From Neoceratodus forsteri (Eukaryota; Chordata; Ceratodontiformes; Ceratodontidae), in contig CM057451.1 of the NCBI GenBank assembly GCA_016271365.2, positions 368,425,501 to 368,489,500 on the forward strand: a stretch of DNA of 64,000 bases, written 5' to 3'. The notes beneath the pieces were generated by a model. It saw only the letters and a list, made by a program, of their open reading frames with translations. It did no database searches and was not told the origin of the DNA. Positions within the stretch are counted from its first letter, which is position 1; each line of letters opens with the position of its first letter. The position numbers and the translations under genes are program-made. Shown here piece by piece: positions 20,362 through 31,197 of the stretch.

Positions 20362-21225
20362 TTTAGTGATGATATTTTAAATGCATTAACTAATTTAGAT
20401 AGTTAATTCACTAAAATACCACCAACAGCTTAATCTGGTTCAATTTCAGTTGGTTTGCATCTTTATTCTCTTCCCCTCTCCCCCCAGGACGAACGTGGAA
20501 ATAAGATAGTATTGTCTAGCCCTCCTTTCCCAGTCAGCAAAAAATGACAGCTGACACCTATAGGTAAGTACAGTGTCTCGTTTAAAATATCTTTTCATGG
20601 CATTTCACAAATTTAGGGACCTGGCACACTTACCTTCCCTCTTTAGTTAAGTCTGTTCCCAGCTAAAGGTAGAATTTTCCATTCTCTGTTTTGTTTGAGA
20701 GTTGGGTTTTTTTCCCCATCCCATTGTGGTATCTTAGCCGAGTTTTGTTTGCCACATCCCAGATGTCACTTTGCGGTTGTTACGTAAATGTACTCAGCAC
20801 CCAGCAGTGTATCTGCCACCTAGAATCCTTTGGCTCATTGAAATTTATCTTACTCATCACCTGTATTTTTTTCTATCTGCATTTTATGCTTCTTTCTCGA
20901 CTCGCAGCCAACCTCATCCCTGACACCTTCAGCATTCTTACTGAGGTCCCACAACTTAGCCCTTGTGGGGAGCCTTTGGCGGTGCCCCACATCTCTTCAG
21001 ACACAGTTGCAGCATTCCCTGCAGGCCATCTTTTGTTATAGAGCCCAAGTCTAATGCGTCATCGCACATTGGAATAGCTGTTTGTCTGTCCCTTGATGTC
21101 TGCCTGGTTCTTGTGCTGGGTACACAGCAGCATCTCAGCCCTGACTACTGCTACCCAGTGGGAGCATGCCTGCTGGGGGCCATGCAGCGCTGGGCCTGGG
21201 ACTGCCAGTCCCAATCATCTGGATT
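20362..21225. other. Unassigned, possibly single-copy, interval
   Basis: An interval between D1 and D2 with no recognised repeat. It is probably host intronic sequence given the NCDN exon downstream. The exon-like segment at 20488-20568 and the acceptor-like tract near 20880-20905 are the only structured features. Confidence 0.4.
20488..20568 (+). other. Exon-like segment with strong splice signals (doubtful)
   Basis: A pyrimidine-rich tract ending CCCCCCAG precedes it and GTAAGTAC follows it, both close to the vertebrate consensus. The enclosed ~81 bp has no frame open throughout: one opens 19 codons then stops, and another has an ATG near its end (MTADTY). I do not recognise the peptide, and it does not match neurochondrin. 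It could be a non-coding or first coding exon, or chance. Confidence 0.25.
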
Positions 21226-21307
21226 CTAGTAGGGTTGTCAGGGCATGATATTTTAATGGTATGGTAACCATCACATGTAATATTGCAGTTATCGTAATAC
21301 CATGATC

Positions 21308-21480
21308 TTACTTCGAGAGGGCTCTTGCAGTAGCTAATTACTTATAGGACTGCGCCCCCTGGCGTCAGGACCATATGGAAACATTTGCTAGCAATATCTA
21401 ACGAGGGGACCGGCCACTGCATGTCACATGACTCGACGCCAGCGACACTATAGAGTGGTGGTCCCACATCTGCCCACCAG
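21308..21480. repeat. D2 left inverted terminal repeat
   Basis: Pairs with the right end at about 31025-31165. Matching segments include CTCTTGCAGTAG, TAATTACTTATAGGACT and GCCCCCTGGCGTCAGGACC. The leader also carries a degenerate TATAGAG where D1 and D3 have a TATA box. Confidence 0.8.
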
Positions 21481-21609
21481 TTCTTTCCCGCCGTCGACCT
21501 ATGCACGTCGGACCGACTGAAGCTTGTCACAACATTTCGAACACCTCTTTTTACTCGGATGAGTATCCGTTTATTTCTTATTTTCTTCTTTACTGTACAA
21601 CGTTTGTAT

Positions 21610-24522
21610 GTCGTCCACTCCACCGGAATTGCATAAAAACAAGTGCAGTTCATGCGGCATCCAACGACCGCACAAGGACCAACATTCCCTTTTTCCTCTT
21701 CTGTTTGTGCCCTCAACATAACATCGAGGAGTGCGAGGCCTGCCCTAAATTTAACCAGGCCACACAGAAACAGCATCAGCAGTCGCTCAGGGCCCATCTC
21801 CTGAAGGACAAAATGGCAACTATGGAAAAAGAACTTAAAAAAACTCCAAAGTGCTAGGCTGGCCCGGTGGCGCTGAGGGTTGAGGCGCTGGGCGCCACAC
21901 CTCGCCCACGCCAGCCTACGGATCGGGCTTGGCCGGGTCTGGAGTCGGCAGGGAGGACTAGGATTGAGCCCATAGACTGTTCTCCTAGTCCTGGGTTGGT
22001 TTGGGGACACTCACCGCGCTGTAGTGACCTCTGGGGACGCCCGGAGGTACTGCTAGCATCGGTGTAAGTGTGGGGTAGCACGGCGGACTTCAGCACATTG
22101 TGCCTGGACATCATTGCATGTCCGCGCACTAGAGGGACTAAAAGAGGAGGAAAATTGGGCTGGGTGTGACCGTGCAGCCTGATGGCCGTGCTCTGCGCTG
22201 CCCAGAGGACTCATGAGGAATCCCATCGGGGAGGGTTCCGGGGCTGTCCTTGCTGAGAGAGGCATCAGTAGGCCCTCCAGCAGGATGGCAAGACTGCCGT
22301 CCCAGACCCTCCTGGGTACAGTTAGAGACACAAAGCTCTCCGGGTGAGCAGAGCCGGCGGTTGGATGCCCCACGTCGGGAACGCCACAGCAAGGTGGAAA
22401 AATACAAATAATGTAAAAAAAAAACTCAAAAGTGCTTCTTCCTCGCCATCGGACCAACATAAAAAGAAGAAAAGGGATAAAGAAAAACACCGGGACTCGG
22501 AGCAGTCCCTCCCTCCTTCAAAGCCTCCTGCGGGCCCTTCATCAGAGGTTAGACCCTCTTCCTCTGGGAAGGGTAAGTGCCGTGGCCAAACCTGCGCTAT
22601 CCTCAGAGCAGGTTTCAGCCCCCCCTTCCCCACTGCCACTGGTTAAGGTGTCGGCGGGTTCCTCGGATTCGTCCGAGATGGCTGCCGCTCTTAGGCCCAT
22701 TTCCACCCCAGGCTCTAAGGTGGCAGGCACAGCCGATAAGTCACTCGTCAGTACTCCTGATGGACACCCAGCTGGGGTTGGTAAGTCAGGGCTCGTAGTG
22801 TCCGACTCCTGTGTGACCCAAGTTGATCAGTCGATCGGCGGACCTTCTGATGACCGCACAACTGCTTCGTGTCTGTCAGGCTCTGACGTGACGCTGTTGG
22901 ACGTTGGCAACGTCCTGGCTGAAGGCATAGTGTCTCCCCAAGACTCCCTCCACAGAGAACCCCTTCCTCCAGTTCCGTCTGACCTTTCTCCACTGTTGCC
23001 AGGTCTGTCAGACGAACCCCTTCCGTCAGATCTTCCTGAAGAAAGGGCACCACTGGGCCTCACGATAGCTCTGATGCCTGTGGTGGTACCGGACCCTGTT
23101 CCTAACCGTCCGCCCCTGTCAGTGCTCCCATCGGGTGTGACACCCGCGGGACCTCCCTTGGGGCCTCGCCCTTCTGAATCAGATTGCCTGGCAGGGCCAT
23201 CAGGCATCCTTCCATCTGGGCTGCCGTCTGGCTTCCCTCCATCTGGGCCGCCATCAGGCTATCCCCCGTTGGGCCCGCCTTTGGATTACCCTCTGGTGGG
23301 GCCACCGTCAGGCTACCCTCCGTCGGGTCCATTGGCATATTCTCCGTCAGGGCTGCTGTCAGATTTTCCTCATTCAGGTCTGACGTCTGGCTTTGCGTAT
23401 CCTCATTCAGGTCTGACGTCTGGCTTTGCGTATCCTCCATCAGCCCCAACACCAGATCCTTATTCATATTATTATTCAGGTTTTCATGCCCCAGGTTACC
23501 CACATTACTCATCTCCTAGCTTTGGGGGGATACAGTCTTGGCTCTGGATTCTCACAACCTCCACCTCCTCCCACTCCACCTCCACAATCTCAGGTGGATT
23601 TTCGGGACCTTCTTAAGTCTTGGTGGTCTGAACCCCCCCCCCGCGAATCTAGTCCCTCGTGAGTCTTCAAAGTCACCACCTGAAGACCCTTCCTTTGTGG
23701 ACCTCCTCAAGCACATGGTGGAGGCCAAGGGATGGACTTCAGAAGCTTTGGATCCCAAAAGACAGAGGTTGGTAGAGCATCTTGATTTCCCGGATACGGG
23801 TCTGATTCTCACTCCTCCATGGCTGGATCCTCATGAGGACCTTTCTGCAACCATCTGGCAGAGATCTTCATGTATCCCAGCCATGGCAGAGAAAGCTGAC
23901 CGGGTTTACAGGACCCCTGAGGACAAGGACCACCTGAGCGCCCATCCTAAGGCATACTCTGATCATTATGGCTGCCCATGATAGATCAGCTAAGCCTAAG
24001 CACCTTAGTACTTCCCGTCCCGATAAGGAGTCCAGACAAATGGACCAGTTTGGGAGAAAGTTCTGTGCGTCTTCTACTCTAGCTATCCATGCTTTGAACT
24101 ATGTCTCGCACATGCTAGAGTACCAGAAGACATTGGTCCGCCAGCTCGAGCCCGTTGTCGAGGCATTACCGGACTCTGATACTAAGTCCCCCTTGGCATC
24201 CACATTAAAGATGCCTAAGGTGGCTGGATGCCATTCTTTGCGGGCCACCTACGATGCGGTGGATTCCTCCACTAGTTGCACGGCCACAGCTGTAAGCCTT
24301 CGTCGGTACTCTTGGCTAAGAGTATCAGGGTTAGCCCGTGATGTTCAGTCGGCTATTCAAGATGCACCTTTGAGAGGTTCTCTCCTGTTTGACGGGGATG
24401 CCCAGGACATTATTACCAGCCTGCAGGATAAAGGCACAGCTCTTCGGTCAGTACATACTATGTACAGGCTGAAACAAAAACACAGAAGCATCCTTTTCAT
24501 CGACAAAACAGACGTCAGATGA
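21610..24522 (+). pseudogene. D2 gag-like ORF, broken
   Basis: In order: MSSTPPELHKNKCSSCG and the remains of the Cys/His module (21610-21760); the ATMEKELKK helix; the retroposon; a Lys/Ser linker; a long frame (22432-23616) whose second half is a PSGYPPxGP-type repeat tract; a SPPEDPSFVDLLKHMVEAKG segment; and a C-terminal domain (23968-24522) with HLSTSRPDKESRQMDQFGRKFCAS and RRYSWLRVSGLARDVQSAIQ. The C-terminal domain aligns with D3 (55820-56267). Gag-like nucleocapsid function is inferred from DIRS family knowledge. Confidence 0.7.
21841..22436 (+). mobile_element. Poly(A) retroposon, copy 2, with 15 bp duplication
   Basis: The insert 21856-22421 begins AGGCTGGCCCGGTGGCGCTG and ends in AAATAATGTAAAAAAA. 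It is flanked by AAACTCCAAAGTGCT (21841-21855) and AAACTCAAAAGTGCT (22422-22436), 14/15 identical. The head TGGCCCGGTGG resembles a Pol III A box, which suggests a tRNA-derived SINE head; no clear B box was seen. The first ~65 bp align closely with the reverse complement of 55600-55665. Confidence 0.75.
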
Positions 24523-25159
24523 AGACCCAGCAAGGACCCAAACGCCAATTTAAGTGCAGGGCTCCCAGTACTGCCACTACACCACCAGCCAAGGTTCAAA
24601 GATCTTCAGGTATGGTCCTCCTGAACTCCCCTCCCACACCTGACTTGTTGACTGTCCTCCCTCCTCCTCTTCTGCTGGAGGAGCAGGAGAGCGGAAGATT
24701 CACGAGACATCTGGAAGACTGGGAGTCCATCACGTCAGATGCCTGAGTGCTTTAAATAATCAAGCTTGGTCACGCTCTAGAATTCAGAGACAAATCTCCA
24801 AACAGTCCACCAAGGTCTTGTCATTATTCGGGGCATATATCCCCTATCTCAGGGAGGAAGTCATGGCTCTTCTTCACAAGGAAACTATAGAGCCAGTGCC
24901 GGCAAACCAGATAGGGACAGGGTTTTACTCCTATTTCTTTCTGGTCCCCAAAAAGACAGGGGATTCACGCCTGATTCTGGATCTCAGTACTCTCAACCTC
25001 TTCATAGAGTACAAGAGGTTTGGAATGCTGACACTGCAAAGCCTTCTGCCTCTCCTCTGCAAAAGGCAATGAATTTGTGCCCTGGACATGAAGGATGCAT
25101 ATGGGTCTGTTCATGAATAGGGGTTACTAAAGTGTGACATGGGAGTGAAATTTTCAAAT

Positions 25160-25600
25160 CGACTATAGGTGAATTGTGTAATACAGGTTAAGATACTATG
25201 ACCCACATATGAAAAAATCACAATGTTTTAAGATAAAAAATTGTAAGGTTCCCAGGAAAAATGGGGTCTAGTGTGATGATTGTAACAAGACACACCGTGG
25301 TGAGTGTAACAATACACACCACACACCATGGTGAGTGTAACAAGACACACCACACATCACTGCAAGTGTAATAAAGGGTGACCATAGATGAATTGTGTAA
25401 TACAGGTTAAGATACTATGACCCACATGTGAAAAAATCACAGTGTTTTAATGTAAACAATTTTAAGGTTCCCAAGAAAAATGGTGTCTAGTGTGATGATT
25501 GTAACAAGACACACCATGCTGAGTGTAACAAGACACGCCACACAGTACTGCGAGTGTAATAAAGGGCACCACACAACTGTTAATGAGTAAAAAGGTTTAC
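25160..25600. repeat. 219 bp tandem duplication with ~30 bp sub-repeats
   Basis: GAATTGTGTAATACAGGTTA occurs at 25171 and 25390 and the following ~200 bp run in parallel. Within each unit, TGAGTGTAACAAGACACACC-type segments repeat two to three times. Such subterminal repeats are common transposase-binding arrays in DNA transposons. That role is inferred. Confidence 0.7.
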
Positions 25601-26559
25601 TTATGTAGATTGAAGGCTTTTGAAACACATTATATTAAACAACAACATGTTTGTTATAATTACACTACTTTAAACTATTCTACACAGCACGGAGCACTCA
25701 AGACCATTCGACCGGAGAGGAACAGAGCACTCAAGGCCATCTGACGGTACGAAAGAGTCAGCATGCACACTCCACATGATCCTTAAATCAAGGGAGAGGC
25801 ATGGAACACTCAGGACAATTTGATGGAACAAAAGATGGAATATTTTAAAAAGGCTTTCAGAGATGCTGCAATCTGGTTGGCTGTTAGGAGTCCAAAAGCC
25901 GTACAATAATCCCTGTTACACTGTCATGTACAGCCTGATCACCATGGCATACATTTTTATAATTGGAATAAGGCACTCCCAAGAGTTAGATTAACAGTCT
26001 CTTAAGTACCCCACCAGCGTCAAAGGCACCAAGAGTACCCCCTCAACCATCAACCACCACCCACCAGCAGGGAAGCCACATGGTGCTCAGGAAGGCCAAA
26101 TATGAATGCTCACACAGGCAGAGTCAAAACACATTTTCACTTTTTCTGTATACATTATTGCTATATAACATTTATTCCAACATTAAAAATAAAAAAACAA
26201 AGCATTTACAGCTCACAGTACATTAAGCCCCCAACCCCACCCCCATACAAAATGCGTAGACGGCAATTACAAAGAATGCCCAAAATGTTATTTCAGTCAC
26301 TGCCCCCTCACACTTACTTGTAAGGACAAAACAATGAGACCTAGTCCTTCGCCTGATGAATCCTTGCACCAGACCATGAGTAAAATGACTCCACCACCTA
26401 CACTACTCAGTTACAAGGAGGTCCTGGGAAGGAGACTGTAAACAATACTGAAATAAAAATAATACAGCAGTACACAGAAGGTACATCAAAATATTTGGCA
26501 GCAAAAAAACAAAAACATGTCCTGGTAAAAGAGAACATCAACTAAATTAATAGCACATT

Positions 26560-26785
26560 TAAAAATTATTTTATTCTGTGGTAACCAGGTAAGGCCCACT
26601 AGGCACAGGTGCCTGTTTTCAGAGATGACCAGGGAGCACAGGGGAGGGTTAGGGATTTGCTCAGAGTCATACAGTATGCAAGTGGAGGTTGAAAGAATCA
26701 AACCCAGGTCTGTCTGTTGGATGTACCTAGCTCATTCACAGCTTCTACCTTCTAGGCTGTGCAGTGTTGCTGCATTGGAGCTCAC
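26560..26785 (-). repeat. CORE-SINE / MIR-like element
   Basis: The minus strand reads GACCTGGGTTTGATTC (B-box-like), then CACTTGCATACTGTATGACTCTGAGCAAATCCCTAACC, which follows the MIR core pattern TGTGTGACCTTGGGCAAGTCACTTAACC. The A-box end is diverged. It is an old tRNA-derived SINE carried inside the TIR transposon. Confidence 0.55.
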
Positions 26786-28050
26786 ACAGTTAGCATCACA
26801 ATGAAATGTATTGTACTAGAGCTCTGACATCCAGAATAAAACACCAGGATGCTTGAACAAGCATTTAATATTTTTGCTGCCATGCAACCTATGCCTCCGA
26901 GTTAAAACTGTCCAGAAGAGACCTCCACTTCTAATCTCTCTCAAAGGGGAACGTACAAAAAAAAATGCAGGTAAATGGGCTGGGACCAAACCACAGAGCT
27001 TACATAGTTGACAATACAGGGACATAGTCCTTTTAAAATGTATACTAACTGGCTTCATTTCTAAACTCACTAAAGACACTCATGAGAGAATGTGATGGGC
27101 GATCAGCCACACCACAGGTTTTGGTGTGTTTCACTAACTCCAGCAAGTTCAGTCAGTGAAATGAAAAGCCTCCCACCCCCATCTCCAAGAATCGTAGAAC
27201 TTGTATACTAATGCCACCAGTGAACAATCAATCCAATTGGATTGATCTCGATTGCCCAGTTCGCTAAATGTCACTTGTCCCCCGTGATGGTTGTAACTAG
27301 TCACTCACCTCATGATGGTTGTAACACTGAGGAGCGGCAAAAACACAGGTCTTTTAACTCGCATTGGATGTGAAGGAAAAGAGGAAGATCCGGTCACAAA
27401 CGTGGCTTTTATACTGCCACCAACTCGAACTGCTTTTCCCGCACAGACACGAGACAAGTATCACACTGGGCTACCAGACTGACCCCCCCCCACCCGTGAT
27501 GTGCAACATAGTGTCATGGTGTTGGGGTCATGGACAAATCAGTGTTTTCTCTCAGAAGCTGAGAGATCCAGGGAGCAAGGAAAAGTGCAAAAATTTTAAA
27601 TGACTGGAAGTCAGTGTGGGGTTCACTGTGATGGGTGTAATAAAGGAGGACACTTTATGTTACACCCATCATGGAAACTATTGCACATCTCTGCAGCCAA
27701 AGGGAATAACGTAAAGGGCAAGGACAGTGTGTATATCTTAAAACAAGATGTTTTGAGCAACACAGTCCTTCAGTTTGAATACTGTGAAGTAAAATGAGTT
27801 CACAGTAGCAAACAACAAACACGTTGGTTTTGATGTCACATTTTGAGGCAAGAAAATCAGCAGTAAATTAGCTTACATTGAAAAAAATATATATGTTAGG
27901 GATGTAATTGCAAAAGAAAATTATGTTACCTTTCTCTACTACCAACTACCCTTAAAAAGCACCACTTTCATTAGGAAAAACTTTTTTTAATTTTGTAATA
28001 CAATTCAATCAAAGTGATGGGTGCCTTGGTAACTCCTTTTTGTGAACAGA
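26786..28050. other. Transposon right half, no gene seen
   Basis: Short scattered frames only. There is a small hairpin at about 27630-27665 (GATGGGTGTAA ... TTACACCCATC), and the GATGGTTGTAAC motif recurs near 27285 and 27313, echoing the TGATTGTAAC motifs near the left end. This suggests subterminal repeats on both sides. Confidence 0.4.
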
Positions 28051-28609
28051 CCCATATCTTCACATCCCAATTTTCTGTCCACACCAAAAATTCCTCAGGT
28101 TCTATTTCCAAGGGGAGTATTACCAGTTCAGAGCTCTCCCTTTTGGCCTATCTTCCGCCCCACGGGTGTTTACTAAGTGCCTGGCGGTAGTGGCTGGGGC
28201 CCCGAGGAGTCAGGGGCACTATGTCTTTCCCTACCTCAATGATTGGCTCCTCTTAGCATCATCACGGGAGGGACTGGAAGCATCTCTATCGGCTACTCTG
28301 CACCTTTTCGAGCACCTGGGTATCACAGTCAGTTACAACAGATTCCAGCTTGTTCCTTCCCAATGCCTTCAGTTTGTTGGGGCGATGTTAGACACATTGC
28401 AGGGTATGGCTCTTCTCCCCCTGGACAGGGCAGATACCCCGGAGAGACAGGCCAAGCTGGTTTCTTCAAACACACATTTCGGCCAGGGTGGTTCTCCGTC
28501 TTCTTGGCCTCATGGCAGCAGCCATCCCCACGGTCCCATTGGCCAGACTGCACATGCGTATATAACAGTGGACTCTAAGGTCTCAGTGGGATCAGAGGGA
28601 GGATGACTT

Positions 28610-29480
28610 GGATAGTCCAGTCATCATCTCAAGCCCAATGCAACGGGACCTGTTGTGGTGGCAGAACTCCAGCAATCTGATTTGAGGAGTCCCTTTCCAG
28701 ACCCCTCCTCACTCCGAGATACTGACTACAGATGCGTCGCGACAGGGATGGGGTGCCCATCTGGGATGCCACAGGAGCCAGGGACTGTGGTCACCTGTAG
28801 AGGCGCACCTGCACATAGATGTGCTAGAAATGAGAGCAGTACTTTATGCTCTTCAGGCTTTTCAGCACATTCTCCTACAAGAGAACCTGTTGATCTAAAC
28901 AGGCAACATGTGCGTGGTGTGGTACATCAACAAACCGGGGCACCCGCTCGTATCCTCTTTGCAGAGAAGCGATGCGGGTTTGGAACTGGGCAGTTCTACA
29001 CAGAGTCCATCTCCTGGTGGTTCACATCCCAGGCATGCAGAACGTTCTCGCAGATAATCGCACAAAGGTAAGAGCTCACAAATGGTAGCTAAAGTCAGAA
29101 GTTCTAGCTCACATCTTCGACCTTTTGGATCATCCAGAAGTGGATCTGTTCGCAGCCCCATCAAACGCAAAACTTCCCAAGTTTTGCTCACTCGATCCTG
29201 GGCATGATGCTTTCTGGCAAGACGCACTGTCGCTTTCTTGGACAGGGAGATTTCTGTATGCATTCCCTTCCTTTCCAGTATTACAGAGAGCGTTGATCAA
29301 GCTTCAGTTAGAAGGAGCTCAAATTATACTGATAGCTCCATTTTGGTCTCGACACATGTGGTTCCTGCTGCTTCAGCAGGTAGGTGTGGAACCTCCAATC
29401 CCTGTACCTCTGTCTTACACACTGGTACATCTGGGGCTAAAGTCCCTTCTTCCTCATGCGTGGCACCTCAAGACATAGCT
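28610..29480 (+). pseudogene. D2 RNase H and Dam-like region
   Basis: RNase H remnants: TDASRQGWGAHLG (about 28725-28765), LEMRAVLYALQAF and WYINKPGHPL, with frameshifts. The next frame (29125-29478) has PEVDLFAAPSNAKLPKFCSL, WQDALSLSW, LYAFPSFPVL and IILIAPFWSRHMW. This block follows RNase H in DIRS elements and is usually described as Dam-like methyltransferase. The classical DPPY-type motif is not obvious; YAFP occupies a comparable place. Confidence 0.65.
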
Positions 29481-30665
29481 GCTTCTAGGTATGGGATCTC
29501 CCCCAAGGAAGCTCAAATCTTGGAAGAGGCATGAAAGCCATCTACCAGAACTACCTATGCCATGAAATGGAAGCGCTTTTCCATCTGGACCACCTTGAAA
29601 GACTTGGATCCTTTTTTGTGCCCTGCTTCCCAAGTCATGGAGTGTCTTCTCCATCTGTCGGACCTGGGTTTGAGTTATTCATCCCTGAAGGTGCATCTAG
29701 CAGCCGTCTCCGCCTACTGTGATCCAGTAGGAGGCAAGACAATGGCTCAGTTGGAGGTCACCAAAACCTTTTTGAAAAGTATTTTACATTTAAAATCCCC
29801 GGTGCATAACCCTGCTCCACCATGGGACCTTAATTTTCTTTTAGAAAAATTGACCTTACCTCCCTTAGAACCAGCAAGTACTTGTGATATGCGCTTCTTG
29901 TCCTGGAAAGCACTCATTAGTTGCAGTTACTTCAACTTGTAAAATTTTCAAGCACCAGGCCCTGATGTGTAAGGTGCCTAATTTGATTTTTCACAGAGAC
30001 TGGGTGGCTCTGCGCACTAATCCTAAGTTTACCTCCCTTCGAACTGGTAAGTACTTGCGATATGCGCTTCTTGTCCTGGGAAGCGCTCTTGTTAGTTGCA
30101 ATTAGCTCACAGAATTTCCAAGCTCCAGGCCCTGATGTGTAAGGTGCCTTATTTGATTTTTCACAGAGACCGGGTGGCTCTGCGACAAATCTAGTTTCTG
30201 CCTAAGGTTGTGTCGGAGACTACACTTAGTCTCTAGAATTGCTGGTTTACTACCCTGAGCATTCTAATTTTGGGGGGCATTCTGCATCGTTAGGCGTCCA
30301 CTGAATTTTCGTTATTATACAAACCGGACAAAGGATGTCCTAAAATGGATCGACCTTTTGTTACTTTCACACCAAAAAGGGAGGGTGCGGCACTTTCCAA
30401 ACAATGCTTTTCCAAATGGCTGGCAAACTGCATTACTTTCTGTTACCAGAAGTGTGGTGAAATCCTGCCGGGTCAGGTTAAAGTACATTCTACCAGGGGA
30501 ATGGCTGCTTCCACAGCCTGTTTCAGAAATGTATCCGCTGCTGACATTTGTGCTGCAGCTACTTGGAGTTCAGTCCACACTGTCACCAAACACTACAGTT
30601 TGGACATTGCTTCATGGTGTAGGGACGGTTTTGGACTAGCAGTCCTTCAGGGACTCCTGTCTTGA
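29480..30665 (+). pseudogene. D2 tyrosine recombinase, with internal duplication
   Basis: The N-terminal core-binding part includes MKWKRFSIW and HLSDLGLSYSSLKVHLAAVSAYCDP (29562-29840). The catalytic domain keeps H-x-x-R as HSTRG (about 30485) and the tyrosine in TKHYSLDIAS (about 30590). The first catalytic arginine region (ITSARRISELQ in D5) is degraded and lies in a 173 bp tandem duplication (29856-30028 and 30029-30190). Stops and frameshifts are present. Confidence 0.75.
29856..30190. repeat. 173 bp tandem duplication inside the D2 recombinase
   Basis: CTTGTGATATGCGCTTCTTG at 29881 recurs as CTTGCGATATGCGCTTCTTG at 30054. The following TCCTGG(A/G)AAGC and CCAGGCCCTGATGTGTAAGG recur in step. 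The two units differ at scattered sites, so the duplication is not recent or the units evolved apart. Confidence 0.8.
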
Positions 30666-30737
30666 TTACCTACTGGGATTATGTTCCAGCCTCCCATATA
30701 GTATTCTTGTCCCTGGGGCTCTTTACTACCTGAGACT

Positions 30738-30850
30738 CAATCCTATAAGTAATTACCTACTGCAAGAGCTCACTCGAAGTAAGACAGTACAGTTACGTAA
30801 GAACTTACAGTAACAGCAGGTCTTCGAGAGAGGCTCTTGCAGTAGGTAAC
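30738..30850. repeat. D2 internal complementary region
   Basis: The first half (TATAAGTAATTACCTACTGC...CTCGAAGTAAG) is complementary to the left end. The second half (ACAGTACAGTTACGTAAGAA...GGCTCTTGCAGTAGG) is complementary to the right end. The junction resembles a right-end/left-end circle junction in reverse. In DIRS elements this region is thought to template completion of full-length DNA. Confidence 0.85.
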
Positions 30851-31014
30851 CTTTTTCTCACCCACCTTCCCCCTTACCTTTTTTATTTCCATGCTCTCTT
30901 TCCAGAAAACCATTTTTTTGATTCAGGAGCCTCTTATCCTTCTCCTGTCATGACCATTGCTGGTCTCTGGCTGGAAAACTGAAGGGTGGACGTGGGGACA
31001 GCACACTACATAGT

Positions 31015-31197
31015 GTCACACTGACGTCAGTCACATCACGTGCGGTGGGCGGTCCCCCCCCCCCCCATCAGACACTGTTAGCAAAAGTTTCTGTGTGGTC
31101 CTGATGCCAGGGGGCGTAGTCCTATAAGTAATTACCTACTGCAAGAGCACCTCTCGAAGATCTACTGTTATGGTAAGTTCTTACGTAACTGTACTTT
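31015..31197. repeat. D2 right inverted terminal repeat and unique end
   Basis: Inverse of the left repeat up to CTCTCGAAG, then a right-only extension GATCTACTGTTATGGTAAGT...ACGTAACTGTACTTT. The extension matches the second half of the internal complementary region. Confidence 0.8.

Larger units (their letters stand above)
25103..28053. mobile_element. 2.95 kb TIR DNA transposon inside D2 RT
   Basis: Termini GGGTCTGTTCATGAATAGGG and the inverse of GTTACTCCTTTTTGTGAACAGACCC match over ~25 bp with a few mismatches. ATAT flanks both ends (25099-25102 and 28054-28057). Because the site is palindromic the duplication could be TA or ATAT. No transposase is visible, so the copy is non-autonomous or decayed. 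It contains a 219 bp tandem repeat near its left end and a CORE-SINE-like segment. The superfamily is undetermined; Harbinger or ISL2EU relatives are candidates. Confidence 0.8.
24780..28500 (+). pseudogene. D2 reverse transcriptase, split by a DNA transposon
   Basis: The N-terminal RT frame (24818-25072) has GTGFYSYFFLVPKKTGDSR and LILDLSTLN. The ALDMKDAY box is cut at 25102 by a transposon and continues at 28054 with LHIPIF, then YYQFRALPFGLSSAPRVFTK and FPYLNDWLLLAS (about 28215-28255). The usual YLDD is YLND here, so a catalytic aspartate is replaced. The downstream PSQCLQFVGAMLDT block matches the other DIRS copies. Confidence 0.8.
21308..31197 (+). mobile_element. DIRS-like element D2, complete with interruptions
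   Basis: The left repeat (TTACTTCGAGAGGGCTCTTG...GCGCCCCCTGGCGTCAGGACC) is inverted at the right end (GGTCCTGATGCCAGGGGGCG...CAAGAGCACCTCTCGAAG). Between them are gag-like, RT, RNase H, Dam-like and tyrosine recombinase regions and an internal complementary region. DIRS-group elements use a tyrosine recombinase to integrate a circular DNA and leave no target duplication, and none is seen. The ~9.9 kb includes a 2.95 kb TIR transposon and a 0.57 kb retroposon, so the element itself is ~6.4 kb. Multiple frameshifts make it inactive. Confidence 0.85.

Noticed and set aside
20691..21041. Terminal coding exon
   Set aside because: There is an acceptor-like tract and an open frame, but no recognisable protein and no supporting donor upstream in a compatible frame.
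21226..21307. hAT-like element hosting D2 (AGGGTTGTCA start, ATACCATG motifs on both sides)
   Set aside because: The motifs recur at 31320-31425, but I could not find matching inverted ends or a duplication.
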